Under the pieces are notes generated by a model, which was given only the letters and a program-made list of their open reading frames with translations, made no database searches and was not told the origin of the DNA. From Zonotrichia leucophrys gambelii (taxonomy: Eukaryota; Chordata; Aves; Passeriformes; Passerellidae), in NCBI RefSeq assembly GCF_028769735.1, contig NC_088177.1:37782870-37846869 (forward strand): DNA of 64,000 bases, given 5' to 3'. Of the stretch, positions 33,994 through 46,605 are shown piece after piece (position 1 is the first letter of the stretch; every line of letters begins with the position of its first letter). A program made the translations under genes and the position numbers.

Positions 33994-35317
33994 GGAAATG
34001 TGTTTTTCACAGAAACGATGGGAGATAAGGAATCCTAGGGATTTGTGATCTTCTAAGGACCTTCTAAGCAATTGGAATAAAAACTGCTTTACCTGCTGAA
34101 ACAACAAGTGAGCTGTGGGAAATGTTGTGGCTTTGTTTCCCCCATCTAGAATTGAATTCTGCCTGTAGGAGCCAAGTGAGATGTGTGCTGTATTTTGAGA
34201 CTGAATTGTGTGGTGGAATTTGAGACTGAATTCTTTGCAGACCAAGGTGAACTGGAGTTTACAGGAGTAGTGAGTGGCAGGAGGATTCTGTTACTTGTTT
34301 GGTTTTTTGTTTCCAAAAAGCCACAGAGGTGTGAAACACGACTTTAAGGCTTTTCCACATCTCTGGCATGTCTGTGAATATTTAAAGTCATGTCATGATT
34401 ATTTCAATACTTTGTTTTCCAGTGAGTCTAATAAAACAAAACAAAAAGACAAACTGTGGCCCAGGCTGGGATGACAAAAAAGGAGGTTTTTTCCCTCTGT
34501 GTACTCTGGGATATATTTAAGAGTTATATATTCATTTCATGTGGAGTAATTATTTTTAGTGTTTTAAAAAGCATAAAAGCCATCCACCATCCCAAGTAGC
34601 TGTTGCAGTCAGGGGAGGTTTCATCTCTCTTTGTGAAGGAACTTACACTAGAAATCAAATTTCCCCCAGTAAAAGATACAGAATAAAGCCTTTAATGTGT
34701 TTTTCAGAAAGCTGTGATCATTTACTCTCTTTCCAAATTTGACCTAAAAATATTTTTATGCTGTTTCAGCCTTCACCACATAACTTTTTCAGTGCCACAG
34801 TGAGCAGTGTGTCACTGGAGTGGCAGCAATGGCCATGTTTAATATTAAAATACCAAATGAAGTGTCACCCTCAGCCTTCCCTTTGAAGCATGTCATGAAA
34901 GTAAGTTGCCAGCCTGTAACAAAAGCATGCATTGATGATCTTCAAGCCTTTTCCAAGCTCAAGGATTCTGATTCTGTCTAGAAATTCCATCTTGAGGGAT
35001 GCATGTCCGTGTTTTTCAGTTTATCTCGAGTAACTATTCCTGTCTGCTGCTTCCTCAGCAAAGGGTAATTATGCAAGGAGGATTGAGGAAGAGTGCTTTA
35101 AAATTTCAGCTGCTGTTGTTCACATCCTCTTAAGAGATTTTCTGCTGGCCACAGAGACCCTTACACAATGTGGATGCAGAAAGTTCAGCCATAATCTATG
35201 AACTGGGCTGACCTGCCAGGTGCTTCCATTCAGGCCTGAGCCTGGCCTGCATCCAGGAGTGTGGACCTGCTTCACCTGGGGAAAAAACCCCAAAGGGATA
35301 AAAAAAGGGATAAAACC

Positions 35318-35425
35318 ACTGTCCCATGGCTGGATGTGTTCAAGGGCAGGCTTGGGCACTCTGGGGTGGTGGAATGGGATGGGCTTTAAAGGCCCTTCCA
35401 GCCCAAACCCCTCTGGGATCTTTCT
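35318..35425 (+). mobile_element. CR1 LINE 3' fragment
   Basis: CATGGCTGGATGTGTTCAAG, GGCAGGCTTGGGCACTCTGG and CTTTAAAGGCCCTTCCAGCC, sense CR1. Confidence 0.87.
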
Positions 35426-36764
35426 TTGCTTGCTGGGGTTGTGCTGGGAGATTTACCCTCAGGCTGGCTCAGGGTTTGTGTTTTGGGCTGAACAGAACTG
35501 GGCAGTTTGTCCCCTCTGCAGCCCTGGGGCTCCTGTCCCCTTCTCCACAGGGCTCAGGCCGTTCTGCCTGCTGTCAGCAGTCAGGCTCCTGGGGCTCCCA
35601 CTCTCTTCACAGAAGCCATTGCTATTTTTGTCCAGTTCATATTTCTCAGATACGTAGGAAGGCCATATTTACTGAACACCCCAATTTGATCTTTGATGAA
35701 TAAAGAGAGGATGTGTCCCAGACTAATCTGTGAGCTCTGTTCTCAGTGAGCAGCTGGCTGCAGTGGGAATGAAGAGCAGAGCAATGTGTCCTGTGAGGAT
35801 GTGCTTGGTGCTCTCCCTGCAATCACTCATGCCTTTTCCTTCAGCATTTTTTGGAATGCCAGAAAATCCCCATCATACATGTAAGAATTTACACAGGGAG
35901 GCTTTGCAAGAATCCCAACATGAGTTTTAAAAAGCCACATAAACCATCTTGTGGTTCTTGGCCTGCAAAACCCGAGGCAGCTGAAATTTTCTGTGCTGGT
36001 TTCAGATCCTTGGTGCAGTTTTCAGGAGCCCCCTCAGCACTTGGGGCAGATGAAGGTTTTTTTTGGCCTGCAAACCCACAGGCAGGCTCTATCTCGTGTT
36101 CAGAAGCCAGTGATGACTTGGGACATGTGTTTCAAAATTACCTCTTTCCAGTTCTTTGTCTGCCTTTTTGCTGTAATAGCACCAAGTGATTATTTTTATT
36201 TGGCATTTCACGCTGACACCCAGCTATAAACCAACACTTGTCTCTTTTTTGATCCCTTTAAAGCACTGCTGCAGAGGGTTCTCTTGGGCTTTTGGAGCCT
36301 TTCAGGCTCAGCATAAAAGGGGGTGTTTATGCATTCTGCCCTCTCCCCTCTGGAGCCCTTCCCTCTCCTCACCCTCCTGGGACTGCCTGTGTGGGTTAGA
36401 GGGGAAAAAATCCCTTTGAAAACCTCTCTGTTCCAGCTGTCAGCTTGGGGACTGCTTCAAGTGTCACACAAATGAGGGGCTCTGTTAATTAAAGGAAAAA
36501 ACTCAAGTATTTGCTCTTTAGGAGGTGCTGAGGAAGCAGATTGCCAGGAAAGCTTCCCTTTCAGGTTGTGTTCCCTGAGGGTCCTCGAGGTGTTCTCTTT
36601 AACACCATGAATGGCCAGGGGTTTTTGGGAAATGATGTCTGCAGCATTGGTGTGCTGCTCTGAGGGTTGTGTCACTGGGACAAACTGTAAAGCAGATTTA
36701 TAGAACTGCTCTGACAACTTTAGGCTCTTCACAGGAGTAAAAGTGACTTCTCCCAATAGTGGGT

Positions 36765-37020
36765 GATGCTGCAAGAGGAAATGGCCTCGAGTTGTGCCCA
36801 GGGAGGTTTAGGTTGGGTAGGAAGGAGAAGTTTTTCACCAGAAGGGTTGTCAGGCATTGGAACAGGCTCTTCAGGGCAGTGGGGGAATCACTGGAAATGT
36901 TAAAAATTACCATGTGGATGTGGCACTTTTTGGGGACAGGGCTTAGAGGTGGCCCTGGCAGTGCTGGTGGGGTCACACTGGTGATGGGAGAGGGCTTTTC
37001 CAGCCCCACCTCCTCTGGCT
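36765..37020 (+). mobile_element. CR1 LINE 3' fragment, ~255 bp
   Basis: AGAGGAAATGGCCTCGAGTT, GGGAGGTTTAGGTTGGGTAG, AGTTTTTCACCAGAAGGGTT, GTCAGGCATTGGAACAGGCT and CATGTGGATGTGGCACTTTT in canonical sense CR1 3'-UTR order. This is the most complete sense CR1 in the window. Confidence 0.93.
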
Positions 37021-39307
37021 TTCCATGGCTTTGGGTCTCCACTGCTCCCTGCTCTCGGCTGCTTTTGAAGCCAGTTCAGAGTGGCTCCTGCTGGACCTAC
37101 CCTGTGCTTTTATTTCTCAAACATTTCTCAAATACTCCTTCTGGATGTATTACAAAATCACAGCCCACTGTTTCACTCTTGATCTCAAAGCCAGGGTTTA
37201 ATATTTTTCTTTGAGCATGTTCCTAGTTCAGCTTGTACTTGATTTATTATTGTGAGCATTTTTCCCGCCCTTCACTGAATCTGTTGTTGTTATGGGAAGT
37301 TGTATCAAAAAGAAATATTCACAGTATCTTGAATTCTCACAGTCCCCTCAATTTGCTGTCACCAGGGGTTTGTTGCCATTTTAGGAAGGGTAAAATTCTG
37401 ATTATGGTGTAATCTCTGCTAAGTCCAGTTTTAACTTCAGTTGCTATTTGTGATGTAAAAGTGCAGTGAAAGGACAGGTATTAGGGGAGCTATGCGAGTA
37501 TGAAAAGCAGAGGGGGGTTTGGAAAGATCTGAGATGTGTGCATCAGTGCTTACATTTTGGGCTGTCTTGGTGAGCTGTTTAGGGTTTGTTAGTGCACATT
37601 GGGATTTAGCAATTACGTTGGAAGCTTGTGAGGTCAAGCAGAAATTTTGAGCAGTTGAATTTCATGTTAGAGTGAAAGCTGGGATGGGTTTGCCTGGAAG
37701 ATGAAATGCCTGAGAAGCCAACTTAGAAGGAGCTGCAGCAAAAATAAAGGATGATATTTTAAATCATGGGGCTGCCTTTGTGAGGAACTCTGTTTGGAAA
37801 GTGGTGTTTTGGGCTGTAAGTGTATAAAACTGGAAAAGACTGGTGGTGGAAAAGGTGGGAGTGTGCTAAAGTGGGATCACATCCTGCCTGAAGGAGATGA
37901 CTTGCTGGTTTTTTTTTGTCTCTGACTGCTTTGATAAAAATAAGCTTTTAAAATTAGACTTGTGTATATACAATTAGTGGGTGTGAGGTGTAAGCAACTC
38001 TCTGCACCTGCTGTCAGTAAAATAAACCAAGAGAAGGAAATAAAAAAAAAAGATGAAAAATGAGCTATTGATAGAAATGGGAGCAGTGATTGAATTGTGG
38101 GTCCTTGTCAGCTTGTGGCTGACAATATCCCTGATATTGGGGAGGGCTCTGGGTGGGTTCCAGAGGAGAGGCCTCCCCACAGGCTCCTGGGGGTTGTTTT
38201 TCCTGCCCTTTAATGTGTCAGAAATGCTTCTGAACCAGGAGAACACACACCATGTTCAGCTTTTCCTTGCTCAGTGCCACAGTTCTGGCAGTGGGTGTCT
38301 GATAAAGATGGGTTCCTGCTTCTTGTTGGACTCAGGGGTGTCTGAACCCAAGGGTTATCCCTGGAATTGGGATTTGGTGCTTTGCATGTCTGCTCCCACT
38401 TGATGTTCTTGCCTGTTTACCTGGGACCATAACAATTAATAACTGGAAAGATGGGAAAAGTATTTCCCTTGCCTAAAATGGGATCAGCACTTTATTTCTT
38501 ACTAAGAACTCACACCTCTTCTCCCTTCCTAGTCTGCTCCCCTAAATAAGCAGGGTGCACATGTTTATTTTTCTGCCTGGGTGTTTTGCAGGCAGATTTG
38601 GGTCCTTATCTGCCAAGGATGCCCTGTCCAGATCAGCACAGGCTGAGGCTGGCGTGGTGACACAGGCTAGGACAGGCTGTCCCCTTCTCTGCACTCTGCA
38701 GGAATTCCCAGCTGATTTTCTCTCCTGTGCCAGAGGTTTCTGCCGTCCTGCCCCATCTTTCCACAGCTGCTTTGTCTCCACTTTTGTCCCTGTGGTGCTG
38801 CTTTTATTTTTCCCCTCTATTTCTCGAGCTCGTTACAGTCATGTTGAAGTACAATCCAATTTTCTCCCATAATTGCAGTCCCTCCTGCTTCATTATCTAG
38901 AAACTAAATAGCCTGTTACTTCCATCTTCTAGGTTATTAATAAAGTGGGTGCAGGAGGGTTGAAACTGCTGCAGAAACTTGGATTACTATCGTGCTGCTC
39001 CTTTCAGATGAGTCACTTGATGGGGACAGAGTGTGCCTTACCTCTCTGGCTGCACTCACATTGCAGTGATTTTTTTAAGGCTGGCCCTCTCTAATTGGCT
39101 TAGCCCAGTCTGCACTGGCTGTCAGGAGCTTTGCGGTGAAAGTGGAACATGGACTGCTCCTGAGTGAGCCCTGTCCCTGGGTAATGAGGGAATCTTAATT
39201 GCTCAGAGGCCGGCTCTGCTTTGTTCCCATTTATCTTGGTGGTTAATCAATCACCTTCCTCTCCTGCTGCTTGAGATAAAACACTGGATCCAGCTCAGCC
39301 TGTTTAT

Positions 39308-39790
39308 CATGGAATCCCAGCGCGGTTTGCCTTGGGAGGGACCTTTCAGCTCATTCCATTCCACCCCTGCCATGAGCAGGGACACCTTCCACTGGCCCAG
39401 GTATCTCCAAGCCCATTCCATTCCACCTTCCACTGGCCCAGGTATCTCCAAGCCCATTCCATTTCACCTTCCACTGGCCCAGGTATCTCCAAGCCCATTC
39501 CATTCCACCTCCCACTGGCCCAGGTATCTCCAAGCCCATTCCATTCCACCTCCCACTGGCCCAGGTATCTCCAAGCCCATTCCATTCCACCTTCCACTGG
39601 CCCAGGTATCTCCAAGCCCATTCCATTCCACCTCCCACTATCCCAGAGTGCCCCAAGCCCCATCCAGCCTGGCCTGGGACACTGCCAGGGATCCAGGGGC
39701 AGCCACAGCTCCTCTGGCACCCTGTTGCAGGGTCTGCCCAGCCTCACAGGTTTTTCCCACTGTCCTGTCCAATCCTGGAGGTTCTTTGCA
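39308..39790 (-). mobile_element. CR1 LINE 3' fragment expanded by an internal minisatellite
   Basis: Antisense CR1 begins TGGAATCCCAGCGCGGTTTG, passes CCTGCCATGAGCAGGGACAC, and is interrupted by six tandem copies of a 41-bp piece of itself (39384-39629). It resumes with CCTCCCACTATCCCAGAGTG, CCATCCAGCCTGGCCTGGGA and AGGGTCTGCCCAGCCTCACA. Confidence 0.92.
39384..39629. repeat. 41-bp x 6 minisatellite born inside CR1
   Basis: GGTATCTCCAAGCCCATTCC recurs at 39400, 39441, 39482, 39523, 39564 and 39605, exactly 41 bp apart. Each unit also contains ACTGGCCCA and TTCCACC. Only T/C changes (ACCTTCC or ACCTCCC) separate copies. The 123-bp triple period leaves open frames on both strands, which are not genes. 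Confidence 0.97.
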
Positions 39791-40429
39791 GCTTGAGGTA
39801 ATTTTTATATATTTTTGAAGAGTAAGCTTTTTTCCTAAACAGTTAAAACTCTAAAATTCCATTGATCTCCCTTCAAATGACAGCCAGGTTTTGGAAGCCC
39901 ATTGCATCTGCCCTTCTGGAGAGGCACTGCAAATGCATCAGTGAGTGCATCTCAGAATTCAGTTGTGAAATGTCATTGCAGCTGCCACTAAAATTCCAGC
40001 ATTGAACCCTCTTTCCATGGAGTTGCAAGATGATGTATTAGTGCTTCCTTGGCAGTTTTTAGGTAAAGATCAGATTGTAAGATGTAATATTGCATTTATA
40101 TATGGTCCCTGTGGGGGTACCTTGCTGTAATTGGGTATGGTTTGATATTTCCAGGACCTCTCCATGGATTTCCTGGACTATATCCTAAACCCATTGAGAA
40201 AAGCAGATGGTGGGGGTTGAAGAGCTCAGTCTAGGCTGCTTTTGTTGGCTTTTGGGGTTTGTTTTGCCCAGGTAGTCTTTGGAAAGGGGGTCCAGGGCTC
40301 CTTTTGCAGCTTCAGTCTTGTGTGGCAGCGATGGTTCCTTGGTCTTTGATCCTCGACCCTGCTCAGCTGCTCACAGTTTCTAAATTGTTGTTTAGCACAG
40401 TGGTTGTATTCAGGAAATGCCCCAAATCA

Positions 40430-40620
40430 TAGAATCATGGAATATCCTGGGCTGGAAGGATCACTGATCCAACACAGACACCCCAGCGATCCCACCCTGT
40501 GCATCCCTGAGAGCATTGTCCAAACGCTGCTGGAGCTTTGGCAGGATTGAGGCTGTGCCCATTCCCTGGGGAGCCTGGGCAGTGCCCCAACACCCCCTGG
40601 GGGAAGAACCTTTTCCTTTT
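40430..40620 (-). mobile_element. CR1 LINE 3' fragment (distinct subfamily)
   Basis: AGAATCATGGAATATCCTGG, GGCTGGAAGGATCACTGATC, AGAGCATTGTCCAAACGCTG and CCCTGGGGAGCCTGGGCAGT, then GGAAGAACCTTTTCCTTTT, in antisense order. The CCTGGGCTGGAAGGA subtype resembles 17623-17855. Confidence 0.88.
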
Positions 40621-41039
40621 TTAAAATTTCTTTTTCCTTTTAAGGCAATGCTGTGAAAAACATTTTAAAATTAGTTTATTTCAATAAAAAATAACGTGAG
40701 TAGCTAACCAGAAGACCGCTATGTGGCCATCTGTTTGAACAGAGGATTTCTGAACGTGTTTCCCTGAAGAGGAGCCAGGTTCTTGGCACTGATGGGGGGA
40801 AAGAAAGGGAGAGAACGTGCATGTGTGAGACAACTGGCTGCTGTTGTCAAAACGCACATGTCACTGGGAATATGAAATCCAGGAGCTGCCTGAGTCCTTC
40901 AGAGCTGCCTCAGCCCTCCCTTCTGTCTTGCCCTGCCACAGCAGACGTTCAGCTGCTGCCTGTGCCTGTCGTGTGGCCAGCCCCCCGAATTTATCCTTCT
41001 CACATGGCTAAATAACTTCATCCCCGTGGCAATTTGCTT

Positions 41040-41340
41040 GAATAAAGAGCCTGGTGAGCACAGTGGAGCCTGGGGATGCAGCAGCAAAATCAGCGGCTGC
41101 TCCGCTGAGCAATTACGCGCTGGAACGGCTCTCGGCGAGAGGAGGGGGTGGCCAGGCTGTCAGAGCCTGGATTAAAGCCTCCATGCCCAGAATTCCCCAT
41201 GTCATACCCAGCTTTTGTTACAGAGAGCACCTCTGATTGCCAGTGTGCGTGCAGTGTTTAAATTGAATTCCGATTTTCGCTGGTTCGTTTCTGCGCCGAT
41301 GCCGCGCGCTCGCCTTGCGGAGGGTCGTGCATGACAATGA
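41040..41340. promoter_or_regulatory. CpG-retaining unique segment, possible conserved noncoding element
   Basis: CpG is unusually frequent for this intron: CAGCGGCTGCTCCGCTGAG, AATTACGCGCTGGAACGGCT, CTCGGCGAGAGG, GCGCCGATGCCGCGCGCTCG. No repeat family is recognised and no open frame stands out. Function is unknown; a regulatory element is an inference from composition only. Confidence 0.3.
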
Positions 41341-43199
41341 GATCAGGAAGCTGTGCTTGATCCCCCCTCTATTCCACTTTGTGCTGGGGCTTCAGCCAGG
41401 GCTGTAAATTGCTGATGCACAGCGTTTGTTTAGCTTTGTGTTGCTCGAAGCTGTGTATTCACGTGGGGCATGTTACAGCAGCAGTGTGGCCAGGTGCGCC
41501 TGGGAGAGCCGGGCTGGTTTGGGGGCTGCCTCATGAGTTTGGGCACAAGGAGGAGATTTGTCACCTGCAAATATCCTGTGCTCATCTGACAACGAGCCTG
41601 TGGGAATGGCTACTGTTCTAGCCCTGGAAAACTGGGAATAAGTGCCTTGAAGTGCCCGTGGTGCCCCATCCGTTGGCCACCAGCCGTCCCCTCCCCTGGC
41701 AGGTACATCTGGGAGCTGAGCAGCTCCCTCATTAAAAAGCTGCGTGTGTCATAATCCTGATGGGACCAGAGCAAAGGCAGCCACCTCCCCTGGGAGTGGT
41801 GCTGTGGGTTTTGAGCTCGTTCTCTGTGTTATGAAGGTCATTTCTTTGTTCTCAGTGCTGTTGGTTTAGACAGCAATTCCTGGCTCTGTCACACAGGAAG
41901 ATATTTAGGAAAATAGGGGGTATTTTGTAGCCCTGGGAGAGTGTTTGGCTTCCTCATGGGTTGCTGTAGTCCAGTATTTGAACGGGCTGATCTCTGTAAT
42001 TCCTCTTTGCCTGTGGTGCTTTACAAACCCCTGGATATATTAAAAACAGAACAAAAAAAGAACGTGGTGCTGTCCAAGCTGAAGCACCCCAAAATTGCTG
42101 CGCTTGCCCAAACTGCTCATGGCTCTCATCAAGGCTCATCAAATCAAAGGAGAAGCAGTTCATTGTTTGCCTTAATCCTACAACCACAGATACCTGCAGG
42201 GTACAGCCTTGCTCTTTCCATTCTTCACTGTTTATGCTTTTGTTTGTGTAAATTCTTGATATTGAGGTAGGTTTTCTTAATCTCTGTCCTGTGCAGCACC
42301 TAATTTTGTGCTGTGCACATGATAAGGGCTCCTTAATGGTGTAGAAGCACAAGTTATTAGGGATGAGTCCTGCTGTGAGCTGAGATTTGCATAAAATAAT
42401 TCTTACTCGAGGGATGAGCGTGAGTTTGCTGTTCCATTTCTGAGCCTTCAGATTTGTTTGGAAATATTTAGTGCAGCTTGGAAATGCAGGGCATTCTTTG
42501 AAACAGTTTGGTTGGAGGGGTGTTAAATTCAAACTGTTTGTCGTGAAATACTTCCATCCAAACAGAAATCAAGGATTGTGAGGATGTGCCTGTTCCAGCT
42601 AATGAGCACATCCTGCTTTCAAGGGTGAAGAAGGCACTTGAGCAGATTTGAGCTGACTGTGGCTGTTGGCTGCAGCAGGGTGACAGCCCTCGCTGAAGTG
42701 GGGCAGCACGTCAGGATCTGAATTTAATCCTGGAAATAACAATAATTGCACTGAGCTCCACGCCCAGTGGTTTTGGGGAAGGCAAGGAGCAGGTCCCCAA
42801 GGTGATCATTTAGTGTGGATTCACACAGGAGAAGAGCTGCTGGCTAACTTGCACTGCATTTATTAAATTTAATACCCTTTTCCAAGCTGCTCTGAACAGT
42901 CAAATCATGAAGAGTAAATCTTGTAGGGCTCACATTTGTGAGCTGTACACTGAAATATTTTTTTTTATTTTTCAATTCTCTGCTGAAGCTTTTTAATCCA
43001 CCCTGTCTGTACCTTCTTTGTGCCTCTGAGGAGTGTTTGAAGGTAGAGTGAGACTGGCAAGGCATCCTGTTGACCATGGGAATAATGAGTTGGCTCCCAA
43101 ACACATTCGGTGTGTGGTATTTTGTAATTAGCTGGGGGAACTTGCAGTGTTTAAAAAAAAAGGAAATAGGAAATGGCAATTAGGCAGAACTTTCCCTCT

Positions 43200-43545
43200 C
43201 TGATCAGGCATACAGTGTATTTCCATTGTTACTTACAGCTTTAAAGCCCCTCTCTGGAGGGCTCTATATTAAGTAATTCATCTTAGTTAACACTTCATTG
43301 GGAAGCACGTTCAATCGACAGCGTATAGAAATAATGGCCTGATTAATAGAAATCCAGTTCCTGAGAGCTGAGGCTGTTTCCTTTACAAGTTCTACACTTG
43401 TTTGGGATTGTTCTTTTCAGGTTCAGTAATGATAGATATCTATCTGCCACTTGATCTGCGAGGGCAGGATTGAAATCCACTTTGTGAGCGAGATAATGAA
43501 AATCCATTCGTGGCTCTTCTGCTCCTTCTGTGCCATTAAACAACC
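43200..43545. promoter_or_regulatory. Possible conserved noncoding element
   Basis: About 345 bp of balanced, non-repetitive sequence with TAAT and ATTA cores (GGCCTGATTAATAG), CACGTTCAATCGACAGCG, GATAGATATCTATC (a perfect palindrome at 43431-43444) and several retained CpGs. This is the texture of constrained intronic sequence, but I cannot align it. Confidence 0.3.
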
Positions 43546-45047
43546 AGAAATGTGATAGTCTTCATTGCTGCATGTTTAATACTGCTAATAGGATAAGTTT
43601 ATAAAGAAAAGATTAAAAAAAAAACCCAGCACAAACCCACAAAAACCTCTAATTCTTACATCTTTTATTAAACACAAAATGTTTCAACATGCTTGAACGT
43701 TGCTGTGGAGTAATCTTGGTTTGAAGGCTGCTGTTGTGGTTGGGCTGGGGGAATGGTGGGTCTAAGCCAGCACTGGGTTCCCCTAAGGCAGCAATTTTTG
43801 TGCAGATTGTTGTGTTTTGAGGATCAGCATTAGCCTGGGAGTGCTGACTTACTGACTTACTTGCTTGGGGAGCTTGTTTGGAGAGCAAGGCAGAGCTGTT
43901 GGCTCTCTACCACTGGTTTCTGTGGAATGACACATTTTGGAGCTGGGAAATAGGGCTCAAATCAGAACCAATTCCAGTTTTTACAAATAGGACAAAGAGA
44001 GAAGTTTGGGGTGTGTTAGTGGATGTGTTTTATGTCAGCATGGTAAGCTCAGCTGCGAGGGTGGGTGATGCTGAGCTGGAGGCCTTGGGGCTTTGGGGCT
44101 TAGGTGGGGAGATAAGAGTGGGTTTGCTCCAGGAGAGGAGCCTAAATGCTCCCCAAGCTTAGGCCAAGCTTGCTAATCCTGGCTTAGGCTCTGTCACACC
44201 AGAAGCCCTAAATGGGATTTGGCATTTCTGAGAGAGGCAGCAGAGCGCCCAAAAGACGCTTTTAGCCCCAAAAGCAGCAATCCCAGCCCTGCCCGGGGTG
44301 GTGGCTGAGTCCCTGTGAGCCAGGGGACAGGAGGTGACAGAGCAGTGCTGGGCTGGGAGCCTCCTTGGTGCTGCCAGGCACCTCCTGATCTGCACTCCCT
44401 GGAAGTCCAGGAGCAGGAGCGGGATGTGGTTGGAGGCTATGACTGCCCCCTCTTTATCCAGGTGTCCAGAGCAGGTGTGGGATTCCTCCCAAGCCAGCAG
44501 CACAGGCTGCTCTGCTGGCTTAGCTCATCTCTCCAGAGGCAGCACCATCATAGCTTTTTGTCTAACATGTGTGTGGTACCTTCCCCTAACTGTGGTGTGT
44601 GAGTGTGGAGCTCTCATCCCATAACATCCCACTCTTGTGTGCTCTGAGAACTGGGCTTCCCTTGGGGAAATGCTGGGTGCCACAGGAAACTGCTTTTGGG
44701 GACAAGACACCATGTTTGTGTGCACTGCCTTTCTTGCAGACACTTCTGACAATTATTAAAAACAAAGGTGACACATACAGGGATTAATTGTATGTATCAA
44801 CTCAAGGACACCTAACGTGGGATGTAATGCAATTCCTGGCTTTTCCCCACTATATATATTTTTATATATATAAATAAGACAAGTACCTGCCTTAACTTGA
44901 AGTAATTCCCATGTATGTGCATATAAACCTCAGTAACACTCCAGTTGCTGGTGAATTTGCAAAGAGCTTTTGTTTCCACAAGCGAAGCCTTTTTCTGTTG
45001 TGTGTTCTGTCCCTCTGCTGTGTGTAACCAGCTGCTTTGTGTGGCAG

Positions 45048-45133
45048 GTGGGAGATTCAAGAAGGAGATAGTGGTTGATGGCCAGAGCTACCTGCTGCTG
45101 ATCAGAGATGAAGGAGGCCCTCCAGAGGCACAG
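45048..45133 (+). CDS. AGAP1: AGAP1 coding exon (switch region of the GTPase-like domain)
   Basis: An 86-bp exon between acceptor TGTGTGGCAG and donor GTGAGC. The first two bases, GT, complete the split Gly codon from the previous exon, and 28 full codons follow. They read [20 protein letters not shown] and then [13 protein letters not shown] occupies the place of the DxxG switch motif of small GTPases. EAQ at the end agrees with AGAP1; AGAP3 as I recall has ELQ. Exit phase is 0. It lies downstream of the 14.25-kb intron and 3.47 kb upstream of the next exon. Confidence 0.97.
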
Positions 45134-45429
45134 GTGAGCCCCAAGCCTCCCTTCCCTTGTTTTTCACAACTTCCTTTCAAAGAACTGGCTCTGCTTTGTT
45201 GTGCCCTGGCTGCTTCTCATCTTCCTGCCAGGAGAATTCCAGCATCACCCTCAGGTGGAAAAGATTTTGTCCAGCAAATGGTTGGGATTTCAGCTACGAT
45301 GGATGGATGAGTGTGTGTAATGAGTATTTGGGATTCTGACTGAGACTGTGCAAGTCAGGATATCCAGCTCATTTACACTGAATTCCCAAGCACTGTGCTT
45401 CCCCTGGTGACACATCAGGATTTCATAGA

Positions 45430-45790
45430 AGCACAGGATGGTTTGGATGGCAGGGACCTTAAAGCTCATCTCACTCCTGCCCCTGCCATGGCAGGGACAC
45501 CGCCCACTGTCCCAGGCTGCTCCCAGCCCCATCCAGCCTGGCCTTGGGCACTGCCAGGGATCTGGGCACCCTGTGCCAGGGCCTGCCCACCCTCACAGCG
45601 AGGAATTCCTTCCCCCCATCCCATTTAACCCTGCCCTGTGGCAGTGGGAAGCCATTCCCTGTATCCTGGCTCTTGTCCCAGGTCCCTCTCCAGCCCTCTG
45701 GAAGGAGCTCTGAGGTCTCCCTGGATCCTTCTCTTCTCCAGGTTGAACACCCACAGCTCTCCCAGCCTGTCCAGGGCACTGGCTGTGGAG
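45430..45790 (-). mobile_element. CR1 LINE 3' fragment, ~360 bp
   Basis: CACAGGATGGTTTGGATGGC, AGGGACCTTAAAGCTCATCT, CCAGGCTGCTCCCAGCCCCA, GTGCCAGGGCCTGCCCACCC, AAGCCATTCCCTGTATCCTG and TCCAGGTTGAACACCCACAG in antisense order. It is the longest CR1 fragment here. Confidence 0.93.
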
Positions 45791-46514
45791 AAGACACTTG
45801 GGGGTTTGAGTGCTTCACCCTTACTCTGTTTTGAGCAAGAGTTTGCTCATGTGCTGCTTAAATCACCTCAGATTAAAGCAGCTGTGCTGTCTGCAGCAGC
45901 ATCCTTGTCTTGGGCATCCTCCTCCTCCACCTCTCCTCACCTGGGCACTGGCAGGATTTCCTGAGTGCTGGCTGCTGCTGCCTGGCTTTGCCCTGCTCTT
46001 CCGGGAGGGATCAGCTTCCAAACAAGCAATAATGGAGCAGCAGGAGCTGCCAAACAGCTGAGGGGGAGCAGTGCCAGCAGCAGCAGCTCGGGTCTGAATG
46101 CAGCAGCACAGCTCCAGGAGGGTGAGAGCGTGGGGGAAGGTGCCAGGACAAAGGGGAAGGGAGAGGACGAGGAGGAAATGGAGGCTCAGAGAGACATCCT
46201 GGATGGAAGGAAGGAAGGAAGTCACAGGGCAGAATAAAGCACTGGCACATCTGGCAGCAGGAGCAACAAGGACAGCTCTGTCTGGGGCTGGCAGGGATTT
46301 GGCTGGAGCAGCCCCTGCTTTCCAGCCTCTGATGCTTAGAGAACATTCACTCATCTAAAATGTGAACAGTGCCGGTGCAAAGGTGCATGCAGCAATCTGA
46401 GATGGTTTGTGCCTGGCTTTGCAGAGCTCACAGGAGCTGGCTGCAGGCTGATGAACAGCACGGGGTGTGCTCCTGGCATGTGCCAGGTGAATGTGGGGCT
46501 TTGGCTGCTGTTGT

Positions 46515-46605
46515 CCAGTGGAAGGTGTGCACAACAGCCCCTGGGCTGGTATGAGATGAGCTTTAAGGTCTCTCCAACCCAGACCATCCTGGGATTCTGT
46601 GGTGG
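46515..46605 (+). mobile_element. CR1 LINE 3' end fragment
   Basis: CCAGTGGAAGGTGTGCACAA, GAGATGAGCTTTAAGGTCTC and CAACCCAGACCATCCTGGGA, then TTCTGTGG. Confidence 0.85.

Larger units (their letters stand above)
30798..45047 (+). other. AGAP1: AGAP1 intron, 14,250 bp, phase 1
   Basis: The donor is GTAGGT and the acceptor is TGTGTGGCAG. It holds CR1 fragments, an LTR-like element at 33435-33993, a CR1 with an internal minisatellite at 39308-39790, and stretches of unique sequence. Of these, 41040-41340 and 43200-43545 look least degenerate. The remaining parts (30798-32491, 34000-35317, 37021-39307, 40621-41039, 41341-43199, 43546-45047) show no gene that I can support. Confidence 0.85.
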
